Shown here: positions 8,144 to 15,431 of the stretch, piece after piece | How the letters are laid out: the number at the start of each line of letters is the position of its first letter | Position numbering within the stretch: position 1 is the stretch's first letter | From: an uncultured Bacilli bacterium | GTDB lineage: Bacteria; Bacillota_I; Bacilli_A; RF39; UBA660 | Length of the DNA stretch: 37,931 nt | Assembly: GCA_947632405.1 (NCBI GenBank) | Contig: CANRPE010000012.1 | Coordinates: 1 to 37,931, forward strand | Direction: 5' to 3' | The notes under the pieces: generated by a model | Told to the model about the DNA's origin: nothing | The model's input: only the letters and a program-made list of their open reading frames with translations | Databases searched by the model: none | Program-made: the position numbers and the translations under genes

Positions 8144-9532
8144 ATGTACGATGTAGTAATTGTAGGAGCAGGGCCTGCAGGACTTTTTACAGCATATGAA
8201 TTAATTACTAAAAATAAGAATTTAAAAATCGCTTTGTTAGATAAAGGAAAATTTGCACAAAATCGTGTTTGTCCAATGAATGTTGGAAAAAATAAATGTC
8301 TTAATTGTAAACCTTGTGCTATTCTTTCTGGATATGGAGGAGCAGGAACATTTTCAGATGGAAAATTAAATTATATTCCAAAGATAGGTAAATCAGATTT
8401 ATTTCAATATATGAATAGAACAGAAGCTTATCAATTAATTGATGATACAGAAAAAATTTTTAATCAATTTGGAATGGATTCTAAAGTATATCCAACAAAT
8501 ATGGAAGAAGCAGAAGCTATTTCAAAGAAAATAGCAAAAACAGGTGCTAATTTATTAATTATAAAACAAAAACATTTAGGTAGTGATATGTTACCTAAGT
8601 ATATTGAAAATTTTACAGATTATTTAAAAAACCAAAACGTAGAAGTTTTTGAAAATTGTGATGTTTATGATATTGTTAATGAAAAAGATAAGTATAAAAT
8701 ATTATATAATAATATAAATACTAATAATTCGATGGTTGCTAAAAAAGTAGTAGTAGCTCCAGGTAGAACAGGTGCTAAATGGATTCAAGAATTAGCAGAT
8801 AAGTATGAAATTCCATATGTATCTAAAAGTATTGAAATTGGGGTTAGAGTAGAAGTAAGAAAAGAAATATTAGAACCAATGACAGATATTATTTATGATC
8901 CAACTATTTTTATTAAAACAGATACATATAATGATGAAATTAGAACATTTTGTACTAATCCTGGTGGATTTGTTGCTAAAGAAAATTACTACGGTTATAT
9001 TTGTGTAAATGGACATGCTTTGAAACATGAAAAATCAAATAATTCAAATTTTGCATTTATTTCTAAAGTTCATTTAACAGAACCTGTTACTAATACTCGT
9101 GAATATGGAGAATCAATTGCTAAAATAGCTAATACTTTAGGTGGTGGTAAACCAATTATTCAAAGTCTTAGAGATTTAAGAATGGGAAGACGTTCTACGT
9201 GGAGTCGAATTAATAAAAGTTTTATTGAACCTACTTTAAAAGATTGTGTTGCAGGTGATCTTGCGTTAGTAATTCCTCATCGTATTATCAAAAATATTTT
9301 AGAAGGGCTAGAAAAGTTAGATAAAATTATGCCTGGTGTAAATAATGATGAAACACTACTATATGGACCAGAAATTAAATTTTTTAGTAATGAAATAGAA
9401 ACAGATAACAATATGAAATTAAAGAATCAAGATATCTACTTTATTGGTGATGGAGCAGGTAAAGCAGGTAATATTGTTGTTGCAGCTGCTACTGGTTTAA
9501 TCGCTGCAAGGGATATTTTAAAAAATGTTTAA
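8144..9532 (+). CDS. NAD(P)/FAD-dependent oxidoreductase (COG2509-like)
   Basis: The N-terminus is a Rossmann dinucleotide fold, VVIVGAGPAGLFTAYEL (residues 4-20). After it comes a Cys-rich segment (CPMN..KNKCLNCKPCAILSGYGGAGTFSDGKLN) that is characteristic of the COG2509 family of uncharacterised FAD proteins. The C-terminus carries the second FAD motif, YFIGDGAGKAGNIVVAAATG. At 462 residues it is complete. The Cys cluster (about residues 43-58) could bind an iron-sulfur centre or act in redox, but that is not established. RBS GAGGTGG. It has its own promoter and lies 37 bases upstream of the lipid kinase gene; no terminator separates them. The substrate is unknown. Confidence 0.88.
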   Translation: MYDVVIVGAGPAGLFTAYELITKNKNLKIALLDKGKFAQNRVCPMNVGKNKCLNCKPCAILSGYGGAGTFSDGKLNYIPKIGKSDLFQYMNRTEAYQLIDDTEKIFNQFGMDSKVYPTNMEEAEAISKKIAKTGANLLIIKQKHLGSDMLPKYIENFTDYLKNQNVEVFENCDVYDIVNEKDKYKILYNNINTNNSMVAKKVVVAPGRTGAKWIQELADKYEIPYVSKSIEIGVRVEVRKEILEPMTDIIYDPTIFIKTDTYNDEIRTFCTNPGGFVAKENYYGYICVNGHALKHEKSNNSNFAFISKVHLTEPVTNTREYGESIAKIANTLGGGKPIIQSLRDLRMGRRSTWSRINKSFIEPTLKDCVAGDLALVIPHRIIKNILEGLEKLDKIMPGVNNDETLLYGPEIKFFSNEIETDNNMKLKNQDIYFIGDGAGKAGNIVVAAATGLIAARDILKNV

Positions 9533-9569
9533 AATTATGATATAATACTAGTGATATTGGGGTGATTAG

Positions 9570-10502
9570 ATGAAGAAGTGTGTTGTAATTTATAATCCTG
9601 CTAGTGGCAAAGATAAAAAGAATACTTCTGTACAACCATTTTATGATATATTAAGAAAATATGATTATGATACAGAAATAATTTATACAAGTAAAAAAAA
9701 TGATGCTACTTCTATTGTAAAGAAATTAGATGCTGTTGATTTAGTTATTAGTGCTGGCGGTGATGGAACATTAAATGAAGTAGTTACAGGAAATTTAGAA
9801 AGAAAAAAAAGACTTACTATTGCAAATTTACCAATGGGAACTACTAATGATGTCGGAAATATGTATGGCTTTACAGGTGATTATGTTAAAAATTTAGAAT
9901 TACTTTTAAAAGGAGTAAAGAAAAAAATCGATGTTTGTTTAATTAATGATACACCATTTGTTTATGTTGCATGTTTAGGTGATTATATTGATATGGCTTA
10001 TAATACACCAAGAGAATTGAAAAAAAGATATGGAAAAATTGCTTATATTTTATATGGATTAAGACAATTAAAAAATAAAATTAATTCTTATGATATAAGA
10101 TATACAGTTAATGGAAAAACATACGAAGGAAATTATTCGTTTTTCTTTATTACTAATGCTAGTCGGATTGCAGGTGTAAATGATGTTTATTATGATATAA
10201 AATTAGATGATGATATGTTTGAAGTAGCTTTTTGTAAAGTAAGAAACAAAGCTGAAATGATGAAATTTTTTATTTTATTAAATAATATGGATGCTAAGGA
10301 TGTTCCAGGAATTACTTATTACCAAACTAATTATTTAGAAATAGAATTTATGAAAAAACCAAAAGTTTCGTGGTGTATTGATGGAGAAGAATATCCAATT
10401 ACTACTAATAAGTTTGTTTTTAAAATAGATCGAAAAACAACTATGATGTTACCAAAAGAAAATATTATCAAATTATTTCAAAAACAAGATGAAGGTGAGT
10501 AA
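9570..10502 (+). CDS. Diacylglycerol/lipid kinase family protein (DagK/YegS-like)
   Basis: An ATP-dependent kinase of the DAGK catalytic family that phosphorylates a lipid such as diacylglycerol at the membrane. Seen: the N-terminal YNPASGKDK motif (residues 8-16), the nucleotide-binding GGDGTLNE (63-70), LPMGTTNDVGNMYG (about 90-103) and a C-terminal beta domain ending in the conserved WCIDGEEYP. Length 310 is normal. A TATAAT lies at 9541-9546 and the RBS is GGGGTGAT, so it may have its own promoter besides read-through. The next gene starts three bases after its stop. Confidence 0.92.
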   Translation: MKKCVVIYNPASGKDKKNTSVQPFYDILRKYDYDTEIIYTSKKNDATSIVKKLDAVDLVISAGGDGTLNEVVTGNLERKKRLTIANLPMGTTNDVGNMYGFTGDYVKNLELLLKGVKKKIDVCLINDTPFVYVACLGDYIDMAYNTPRELKKRYGKIAYILYGLRQLKNKINSYDIRYTVNGKTYEGNYSFFFITNASRIAGVNDVYYDIKLDDDMFEVAFCKVRNKAEMMKFFILLNNMDAKDVPGITYYQTNYLEIEFMKKPKVSWCIDGEEYPITTNKFVFKIDRKTTMMLPKENIIKLFQKQDEGE

Positions 10503-10505
10503 AAA

Positions 10506-11276
10506 TTGAAAAAGAAAAAGGAAAAGAAAAAAAGAACATTTAATATTACAGTGTATATTATATTAAGATTTTTAGTTATTATATGTATGGTAGGCCAAGT
10601 AATTAGAGGTAATTGGCATAATGTTTTTATGTGTATTCTTACACTATTATTATTTACAATTCCAACTATAGTAGATAAAGCTTTAAAAATTAAATTACCT
10701 TCTACTTTAGAAATAATTACCTACTTGTTTATTTTTGCAGCTGAAATATTAGGAGAGATTCAAAACTTTTATGGAATTTTTCATCATTGGGATACTATTT
10801 TACATACTTTAAATGGTTTTCTAATGGGAGCTATTGGTTTTTCATTAGTTGATATTTTAAATAGAAGAAAAGTATTTGATATGAATTTATCTCCATTTTT
10901 TGTTTCTTTATTTGCTTTTTGTTTTTCAATGATGATTGGAATTTTATGGGAGTTTGGTGAATTTTCATTAGATAAGTATTTAGGCAAAGATTGTCAGAAA
11001 GATAAAATAATTCATACAATTGTGTCAGCTAAAATAGGAAATAATGGAGAAAAAGCAGTACTAAAAGAAATAAAAAAAGTTAAAATTTATAGTGATAGTA
11101 ACCAAGTTACAATAATAGATGGCTATTTAGATATAGGTTTAGTTGATACGATGAAAGATTTATTTGTTAATTTTATTGGGGCATTGATATTTTCATCATT
11201 AGGATATTTTTATATTAAAAATAGAGAAGGCTATAAGTTTTTAGAATTATTTTTTCCAAAATTAAAAGATAATTAA
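10506..11276 (+). CDS. YjdF-like (DUF2238) multi-pass membrane protein
   Basis: The start is TTG at 10506, just after GGTGAGTAAAAA and three bases past the kinase stop. The 256-residue protein has a very basic N-terminus, then about five membrane helices. The motif HHWDTILHTLNGFLMGAIGF followed by GILWEFGEFSLD matches what I know of the YjdF/DUF2238 family: Trp-Asp plus His in one helix and Trp-Glu-Phe in the next. A hydrophilic insert at about 160-205 separates the last helix. Function unknown. Coupling to the lipid kinase suggests an envelope-lipid role, by position only. A strong terminator follows. Confidence 0.7.
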   Translation: MKKKKEKKKRTFNITVYIILRFLVIICMVGQVIRGNWHNVFMCILTLLLFTIPTIVDKALKIKLPSTLEIITYLFIFAAEILGEIQNFYGIFHHWDTILHTLNGFLMGAIGFSLVDILNRRKVFDMNLSPFFVSLFAFCFSMMIGILWEFGEFSLDKYLGKDCQKDKIIHTIVSAKIGNNGEKAVLKEIKKVKIYSDSNQVTIIDGYLDIGLVDTMKDLFVNFIGALIFSSLGYFYIKNREGYKFLELFFPKLKDN

Positions 11277-11298
11277 TTAATTTTTACTATAATAAATT

Positions 11299-11324
11299 AG
11301 AAATAAGCAATTATTTCTTTTTTT
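11299..11324 (+). terminator. Terminator after the YjdF-like gene
   Basis: AGAAATAA (11299-11306) pairs with TTATTTCT (11311-11318) around GCAA, followed by seven T. Its T tract runs into the first Spo0A-box-like site. Confidence 0.8.
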
Positions 11325-11356
11325 GTCGAAGAAAAAAATTAGAAAGTTTTGTCGAA
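11322..11356 (+). promoter_or_regulatory. Two Spo0A-box-like sites upstream of the SpoIIAA/SigF-like genes
   Basis: TTTGTCGAA occurs twice in the same orientation, at 11322-11330 and 11348-11356, 26 bases apart start to start. This equals the published Spo0A box (TTTGTCGAA / TGNCGAA). In Bacillus the spoIIA operon is directly activated by phosphorylated Spo0A, so position and sequence agree. The sites lie 55-89 bases upstream of the STAS start. Confidence 0.75.
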
Positions 11357-11383
11357 TTACAACATAAGAAAAGTAATTTATAT

Positions 11384-11389
11384 TATACT
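11384..11389 (+). promoter_or_regulatory. -10 element for the STAS/sigma transcript
   Basis: TATACT at 11384-11389, 22 bases before the start codon. No good sigma-A -35 exists at the right spacing, and I see no clear sigma-H pattern. Both facts fit a promoter that needs an activator at the upstream boxes. Confidence 0.45.
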
Positions 11390-11410
11390 TGCGATAACTG
11401 AGGTGATAAT

Positions 11411-11749
11411 ATGTTAAAGATAGAAGAAGGAGTAGAAAGAGGAATTCTTTTTATCGCATTAGAAGGAAAATTAAATTCTAAAACATTTACTACCTTGGTA
11501 AATGAGATAAATTATCTCCTTTATCATCAAGGAATATCTAATTTTGTTTTTGATTTCACTTATATTTCTAAAGTAGAAGATAATATATTTTCTAAGATAC
11601 AAAGTAAGTTGGTTGAAATATTTTTAAATTGTGGAAAGGTGGTTATGTGTGGTATGTCTGATATCAATAAAAAGAAAATAGGTTATACAAAGGATCGATT
11701 ATTTTATGTTAACTATAAGATGGAAGCATTTGATTATTTAAGGATGTAG
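11411..11749 (+). CDS. STAS-domain protein, SpoIIAA-like, without the usual phospho-serine
   Basis: The 112-residue protein has the length and strand-helix order of a SpoIIAA anti-anti-sigma factor: GILFIALEGKLNSKTF, then SNFVFDFTYISKV, then GKVVMCGM. In Bacillus SpoIIAA the segment after the third strand is FMDSSGLG and its second Ser is phosphorylated by SpoIIAB. Here the aligned segment reads KVEDNIFS, so both Ser and the Gly are gone, with Asp-Asn at the Ser-Ser position. The gene lies directly before the sigma gene, with Spo0A-like boxes upstream, which keeps the SpoIIAA identification likely by context. It is probably a diverged SpoIIAA; classical phosphorylation at this site is not possible. 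RBS GAGGTGATAAT. Confidence 0.7.
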   Translation: MLKIEEGVERGILFIALEGKLNSKTFTTLVNEINYLLYHQGISNFVFDFTYISKVEDNIFSKIQSKLVEIFLNCGKVVMCGMSDINKKKIGYTKDRLFYVNYKMEAFDYLRM

Positions 11750-11754
11750 ATACT

Positions 11755-12396
11755 ATTTTAGATGAAATTATTCAAAATGAAAATCTAGTATATAGTATTA
11801 TTAATAAATATAAGACTTACTGTGATAAAGAAGATTTATATCAAGTAGGTATGATAGGTTTAATCGATGCTTCTAAGCATTTTGATCCTAATGTAGGAGT
11901 AAAATTTTCAACTTATGCATATACTTATGTTTTGGGAGAAGTTACTAAATATATACGAGAAAATAAAAATTTAAGACTTAGTAGAGATATGATTCGACTC
12001 AAGACAAATATAGAAAAGACAAGAGATTTACTAAGACAAAAATTATATAGAGAACCAACTAATTTAGAAATATCACTTATATTAGAAATAGATGAATCTA
12101 AAATTGATGAAATAGAAAATATTAGTGCTCAAGTAAAAAGCCTAGATTATTCTAATGATGAAGAAAAAGATAATTTATATAATTCTATTAAAGTAGTAGA
12201 AAAAAAGATGAGTCCTAGTATATTAGATTTAGAAGAAGAAATATCAAAACTTTCTCAAGAAGAAAAACAAATTATCTATTTTAGATATTACTATGATATG
12301 ACCCAATCAGAAATTTCAGAAAAATTGGGAATGAGTCAAGTTCAGATATCAAGAAAAGAATCAAAAATCTTAAAAAAATTAAAAACTAAATTATAG
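11755..12396 (+). CDS. sigF: SigF-like RNA polymerase sigma factor (sigma-70 family, sporulation type)
   Basis: Regions 2 to 4 are present. Region 2 reads LVYSIINKY..DLYQVGMIGLIDASKHFDP, then VKFSTYAYTYVLGEVTKYIREN. Region 3 has SRDMIRLKTNI. Region 4 has IIYFRYYYDMTQSEISEKLGMSQVQISRKE, the helix-turn-helix. The gene follows the STAS gene directly, as sigF follows spoIIAB in Bacillus. The first ATG in frame (11851) would delete region 2.1, yet the upstream frame, open from 11734, clearly encodes it and contains no ATG, GTG or TTG. I mark the start at ATT 11755, ten bases after AAGGA, as the least bad choice. A -1 frameshift from the STAS frame is the alternative. SigF is favoured over SigG by position only. 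Confidence 0.75.
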   Translation: MLDEIIQNENLVYSIINKYKTYCDKEDLYQVGMIGLIDASKHFDPNVGVKFSTYAYTYVLGEVTKYIRENKNLRLSRDMIRLKTNIEKTRDLLRQKLYREPTNLEISLILEIDESKIDEIENISAQVKSLDYSNDEEKDNLYNSIKVVEKKMSPSILDLEEEISKLSQEEKQIIYFRYYYDMTQSEISEKLGMSQVQISRKESKILKKLKTKL

Positions 12397-12420
12397 CATC
12401 TACTTTGGTAGATGTTTTTT
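12397..12420 (+). terminator. Terminator after the sigma gene
   Basis: CATCTAC (12397-12403) pairs with GTAGATG (12408-12414) around TTTG, followed by six T. Confidence 0.85.
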
Positions 12421-12890
12421 GTTTATAAGGAAAGTGCGTTTATGTAAAAAACAAAAAACATAATCAATTAAGATTATACCAACACAAATAAACCTAAGAA
12501 TTATCAGAGATTTAATAGGGAAAGAGGAACCACTAAAATAGGAACATTTCATTCCAAAAGATTTTTTAACTTTAATAAATTTTAAGAATCCAAGATGTTC
12601 ATTAATAACAAAACTTGGAGTAGGATCCAGTTTGTGACATTTTTTACATTAGTAAACATAAATTTTTTGTCTTTATCGAAATAATTTTGTCCATCTTTTA
12701 GAATTTGTTCAATTTTAATTAAATCAATATATGACTTAAATTTAGAAGGAGGAACATAAACATAGAAATCAATTTTAATGAAAAGTTTAGTATTATTTGA
12801 CCACCATCAAGAAGAATCATATGAATTGTTAAAGCAACTTTTTTTCTACTAACAAACTTGACTAAGTAGGCGCTATATGGTACTATTTTT
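12421..12890 (-). pseudogene. Decayed minus-strand gene of unknown family
   Basis: Read on the minus strand, this stretch gives protein-like sequence that moves through all three frames. The order is YSAYLVKFVSRKKVALTIH (about 12880-12800), then IDFYVYVPPSKFKSYIDL...QNYFDKDKKFMFTN (about 12780-12650), then KCHKLDPTPSFVINEHLGF...SYFSGSSFP (about 12645-12510). At least two single-base indels would be needed to rejoin it; one lies in an A-run near 12645. No start or uninterrupted frame exists. I do not recognise the family. The promoter of the next plus-strand gene now sits inside its former 5' end, so the gene is dead and partly reused. Confidence 0.5.
12858..12886 (+). promoter_or_regulatory. 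Promoter of the NPQTS surface-protein gene
   Basis: TTGACT (12858-12863), 17-base spacer, TACTAT (12881-12886); the start codon is 22 bases further on. Confidence 0.7.
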
Positions 12891-12908
12891 TTAGAAAGGA
12901 GAATAGAA

Positions 12909-13943
12909 ATGAGGAAAAAATTAAGCTTATTAATATTACTAGTAGCAGCAATTATGATTCCAACTTGTGTAAGTGCTGCAACAACCTCACAATATATTAC
13001 ATTAGGGGAGGCAACAAGTGAAGGTGAGTTTGGTTCTGTATCATTTACTGCCAAAGCTGATGTAGCTGCAAATGATATTAAAGTTCAACCAGTTTTGTGT
13101 AAAGATGATTATAAGTGTAAAAATGGTACATACCAAAATATAGAAAATGAAGAACAATATCCACTTGGTTTAGAAACAATTAAAGATGGTTTAGTAGTTG
13201 GACAAACATATTCAATTGGTTATTCTGCTGAACATATAGATGTGTTTAATGCAATTACAATTACTATTGGTAATGAACGTATATTAATTGGACTTCCTTT
13301 TGGTGATGAATCTGCTACTATGACAGTTTTCAAAATTAGTGAAAATGATGAAGATGCAAGTGCTGATGAGCTAGAAAGTACAACTGTTGAAAAACAAAAA
13401 GTTGCTGATCAAACATTACTAGATATGATAAAAGAAAGTCAATCACCATATCAAGTTAATGCTACTGATAATTCTTACACTTGGATATTTGATGGTTCTA
13501 AAATGGACTCTACTGATTTTAATGTTAATTTAACATTAGCTGTAGGTGTTAGTCAAAATCAAAAGAAGATTGAAAATTTAATACCTGTAGGAAAAGATAA
13601 TCCATTATATTTACATTTTGATCATCATGGAAATCTACCAAAAGGAACTAGTGTAAGAGTTAGAGTATCAGATAAATATAAAAATGGTGAAAATCTAACT
13701 TTATATTACTATAATGAAGATACTGGAAAACTTGAAGAAGTAGCTAAATCATTAGTAGTGAAAGATGGGTACGTAACATTTGCATTAGAACATTGTAGTG
13801 ATTATGTTTTAGCAAGTAATGATAACTCAAATAATCCTCAAACATCTTCTATAAATACTACTATATATACAATCATTTCACTAGTTTCATTAATAGGTGG
13901 AATTATATGTGTAATAATTATTCGTAAAAAGAAAATAGCTTAA
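12909..13943 (+). CDS. Surface protein with NPQTS class B sortase signal
   Basis: A signal peptide (residues 1-24, ending CVSAA) opens a 344-residue secreted protein. The body is a beta-rich acidic region with two cysteines close together (VLCKDDYKCKNG, near residue 60). The C-terminus has the sorting signal N309-P-Q-T-S313, then a membrane helix (about 320-338) and IRKKKIA. NPQT(N/S) is the known recognition motif of class B sortases, and a class B sortase is encoded 24 bases downstream. I see no NEAT haem-binding domain, so an iron role like that of IsdC is not supported. Near the C-terminus a segment GTSVRVRVSDKYKNGENLTLYYYNEDTGKLEE looks like a small beta-sandwich repeat. Ligand unknown. 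Confidence 0.8.
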   Translation: MRKKLSLLILLVAAIMIPTCVSAATTSQYITLGEATSEGEFGSVSFTAKADVAANDIKVQPVLCKDDYKCKNGTYQNIENEEQYPLGLETIKDGLVVGQTYSIGYSAEHIDVFNAITITIGNERILIGLPFGDESATMTVFKISENDEDASADELESTTVEKQKVADQTLLDMIKESQSPYQVNATDNSYTWIFDGSKMDSTDFNVNLTLAVGVSQNQKKIENLIPVGKDNPLYLHFDHHGNLPKGTSVRVRVSDKYKNGENLTLYYYNEDTGKLEEVAKSLVVKDGYVTFALEHCSDYVLASNDNSNNPQTSSINTTIYTIISLVSLIGGIICVIIIRKKKIA

Positions 13944-13960
13944 TGCTATTTCTTTTATTT
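13933..13960 (+). terminator. Weak hairpin between surface protein and sortase B
   Basis: AAATAGC (13933-13939) pairs with GCTATTT (13945-13951), then CTTTTATTT. It may act as a partial terminator that keeps sortase lower than substrate. Confidence 0.5.
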
Positions 13961-13967
13961 AAGGTAT

Positions 13968-14717
13968 ATGAAAAGATTAAGATTAAAGAAAGCTAATTTA
14001 TTTTTACTTTGTTTCATTATCATATTCATTTATTCAACCACTAAATTAATTTTTCATTATAAAGATTTGTATACGAATAAAAAAAATCATGATAATCTAA
14101 TAAAAAAAGTAATAAAGAAATCTAAAAGCAATGATAGTGAAGTAGTAGAAGAAGAAAATATAGATTTTAATGAATTGTTATCTATAAATCCTGATACAAA
14201 AGGATGGATTAGATATAATCAAAAAAAAATAAATTATCCAATTGTTCAAACAACTGACAATAAATACTATTTAACACATACATTTGAAAAGAAATACAAT
14301 ACTGCAGGAGCAATATTTATGGATTATAGAAACGATTATCTTAATGATCAGAATGTTATACTATATGGTCATGCAATGGATGATGGGACAATGTTTGGTT
14401 CATTAGAAGATATGGATAACAATAATTTTTTTGAAAATGATGCAAATAATTATATAGAAATACTAACAATTGATAATAAATTAATAAAATATCAGATATT
14501 TAGTTATTATATTATAAAAAAAGAAGATTACTATATAACAACTTCATTTAATAATGAAGCTTTATATCAAGAATTTATAAATATAATAATGAGAAGAAGC
14601 AAAAGAAACTTTAATGTAGAAGTTAATGTAGGAGATAAAATTCTTACACTATCGACATGTTATGGTATAGGTAATACTAAAAACAGGAGAGTCATACATG
14701 CTAAAATGATAAATTGA
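13968..14717 (+). CDS. srtB: Class B sortase
   Basis: A membrane transpeptidase that cleaves NPQT(N/S)-type signals and links the protein to peptidoglycan. One N-terminal membrane helix (about residues 11-30), a charged linker, then the class B core begins NPDTKGWIRYNQKKINYPIVQTTDNKYYL. Catalytic residues are His135 (YGHAMDDGTMFG), Cys231 (LSTCYG) and Arg241 (NRRVIHAK), with the ten-residue Cys-Arg spacing of the class. Length 249 is normal. The start ATG 13968 has only a modest AAGG RBS. Its substrate is almost certainly the upstream NPQTS protein. Confidence 0.93.
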   Translation: MKRLRLKKANLFLLCFIIIFIYSTTKLIFHYKDLYTNKKNHDNLIKKVIKKSKSNDSEVVEEENIDFNELLSINPDTKGWIRYNQKKINYPIVQTTDNKYYLTHTFEKKYNTAGAIFMDYRNDYLNDQNVILYGHAMDDGTMFGSLEDMDNNNFFENDANNYIEILTIDNKLIKYQIFSYYIIKKEDYYITTSFNNEALYQEFINIIMRRSKRNFNVEVNVGDKILTLSTCYGIGNTKNRRVIHAKMIN

Positions 14718-14776
14718 AAATAAAAAATCCTTATATATTTAAAGTAATGGTATGTCAAAGGAAAAATAAATAACTA

Positions 14777-14807
14777 TTGACTTTAACTTTTAAAATGGTA
14801 ATATAAT
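14777..14807 (+). promoter_or_regulatory. Promoter of a short transcript before spoVAC
   Basis: TTGACT (14777-14782) with TAATAT at 14799 (16-base spacer) or TATAAT at 14802 (19-base spacer). Confidence 0.6.
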
Positions 14808-14833
14808 TGAAAATTAGTTTTAGGATGATAGAC

Positions 14834-14911
14834 ATGGAAAATAATTATAAGTATCTATCTTTTGCTAATTTTGTTGATTTCAAATTAATAAACATTATAG
14901 TAAGTGTCTAA
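14834..14911 (+). CDS. Possible 25-residue peptide (or untranslated small RNA)
   Basis: A 26-codon frame starts at ATG 14834 after AGGATGATAGAC and ends inside the next terminator. It begins MENNYKYLSFANF and ends LINIIVSV. The RBS is weak, and the whole unit from promoter to terminator is about 130 bases. A small regulatory RNA fits as well as a peptide. Confidence 0.35.
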   Translation: MENNYKYLSFANFVDFKLINIIVSV

Positions 14912-14943
14912 AAATTATTGTGCTTTTTAGACACTTTTTTTTT
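14902..14943 (+). terminator. Strong rho-independent terminator
   Basis: A 13-base perfect stem: AAGTGTCTAAAAA (14902-14914) with TTTTTAGACACTT (14924-14936), then a long T tract. Confidence 0.92.
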
Positions 14944-14987
14944 GTATAAAGTAAAAAATAAGTTTCATATTAATAATGGTGATAATT

Positions 14988-15431
14988 ATGTTAAATAAAA
15001 AGTATGAAAAGATAGTTAAAAATAATGAGGCTAAAGAAACAAGGACAAGGAATGCATTTATTGCCTTTATAGTTGGAGGTTTAGTTGGTTTAATTGGAGA
15101 GGGAATTATTGAATTACTTTGTTATTATTTTAAGATTTCTCGAAGTGATGCATCTACATATATGATAGTTATTTTAATCTTTATAGCATCGTTATCTACA
15201 GCACTGGGTTTTTTTGATAAATTAGTTACAAAATTTAAATGTGGACTTTTAATTCCTATTACAGGTTTTGCTCACTCAATGACAAGTGCTACACTTGATT
15301 ATAAAAAAGAAGGACCTATTAGTGGTTTTGGCTCTAATATGTTTAAATTAGCAGGATCCGTTATTCTCTATGGAGTTGTTTCAGCTTGGATTTTTGGTTT
15401 AATTCGCTATTTATTAGGAGGGGTTTTATGA
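14988..15431 (+). CDS. spoVAC: Stage V sporulation protein AC
   Basis: An inner spore-membrane protein of the SpoVA channel that takes up dipicolinic acid during sporulation and releases it on germination. Start chosen at ATG 14988, after GGTGATAATT; an upstream ATG (14976) overlaps this RBS. The N-terminus YEKIVKNNEAKE is followed by four membrane segments. The motif LITPI/LLIPITGFAHSMTSATLDYKKEGPISGFGSNMFKLAGSVILYG is characteristic of SpoVAC/SpoVAE (here at about 92-135). Length 147. It overlaps spoVAD by four bases. SpoVAA and SpoVAB are not found nearby. Confidence 0.95.
   Translation: MLNKKYEKIVKNNEAKETRTRNAFIAFIVGGLVGLIGEGIIELLCYYFKISRSDASTYMIVILIFIASLSTALGFFDKLVTKFKCGLLIPITGFAHSMTSATLDYKKEGPISGFGSNMFKLAGSVILYGVVSAWIFGLIRYLLGGVL

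Noticed and set aside
11738-11749. Canonical -1 slippery heptamer between STAS and sigma
   Set aside because: T-TTA-AGG does not fit X-XXY-YYZ pairing well, so a frameshift here is possible but not supported by a classical site.
12719-13054. Minus-strand 111-residue ORF crossing the NPQTS gene start
   Set aside because: It joins part of the relic at 12421-12890 with antisense of a real signal peptide; it is not a single gene.
12909-13943. NEAT-type haem-binding (Isd-like) function for the NPQTS protein
   Set aside because: No NEAT motif (YxxxY) is visible and no iron-transport gene is nearby; only the sorting motif resembles IsdC.
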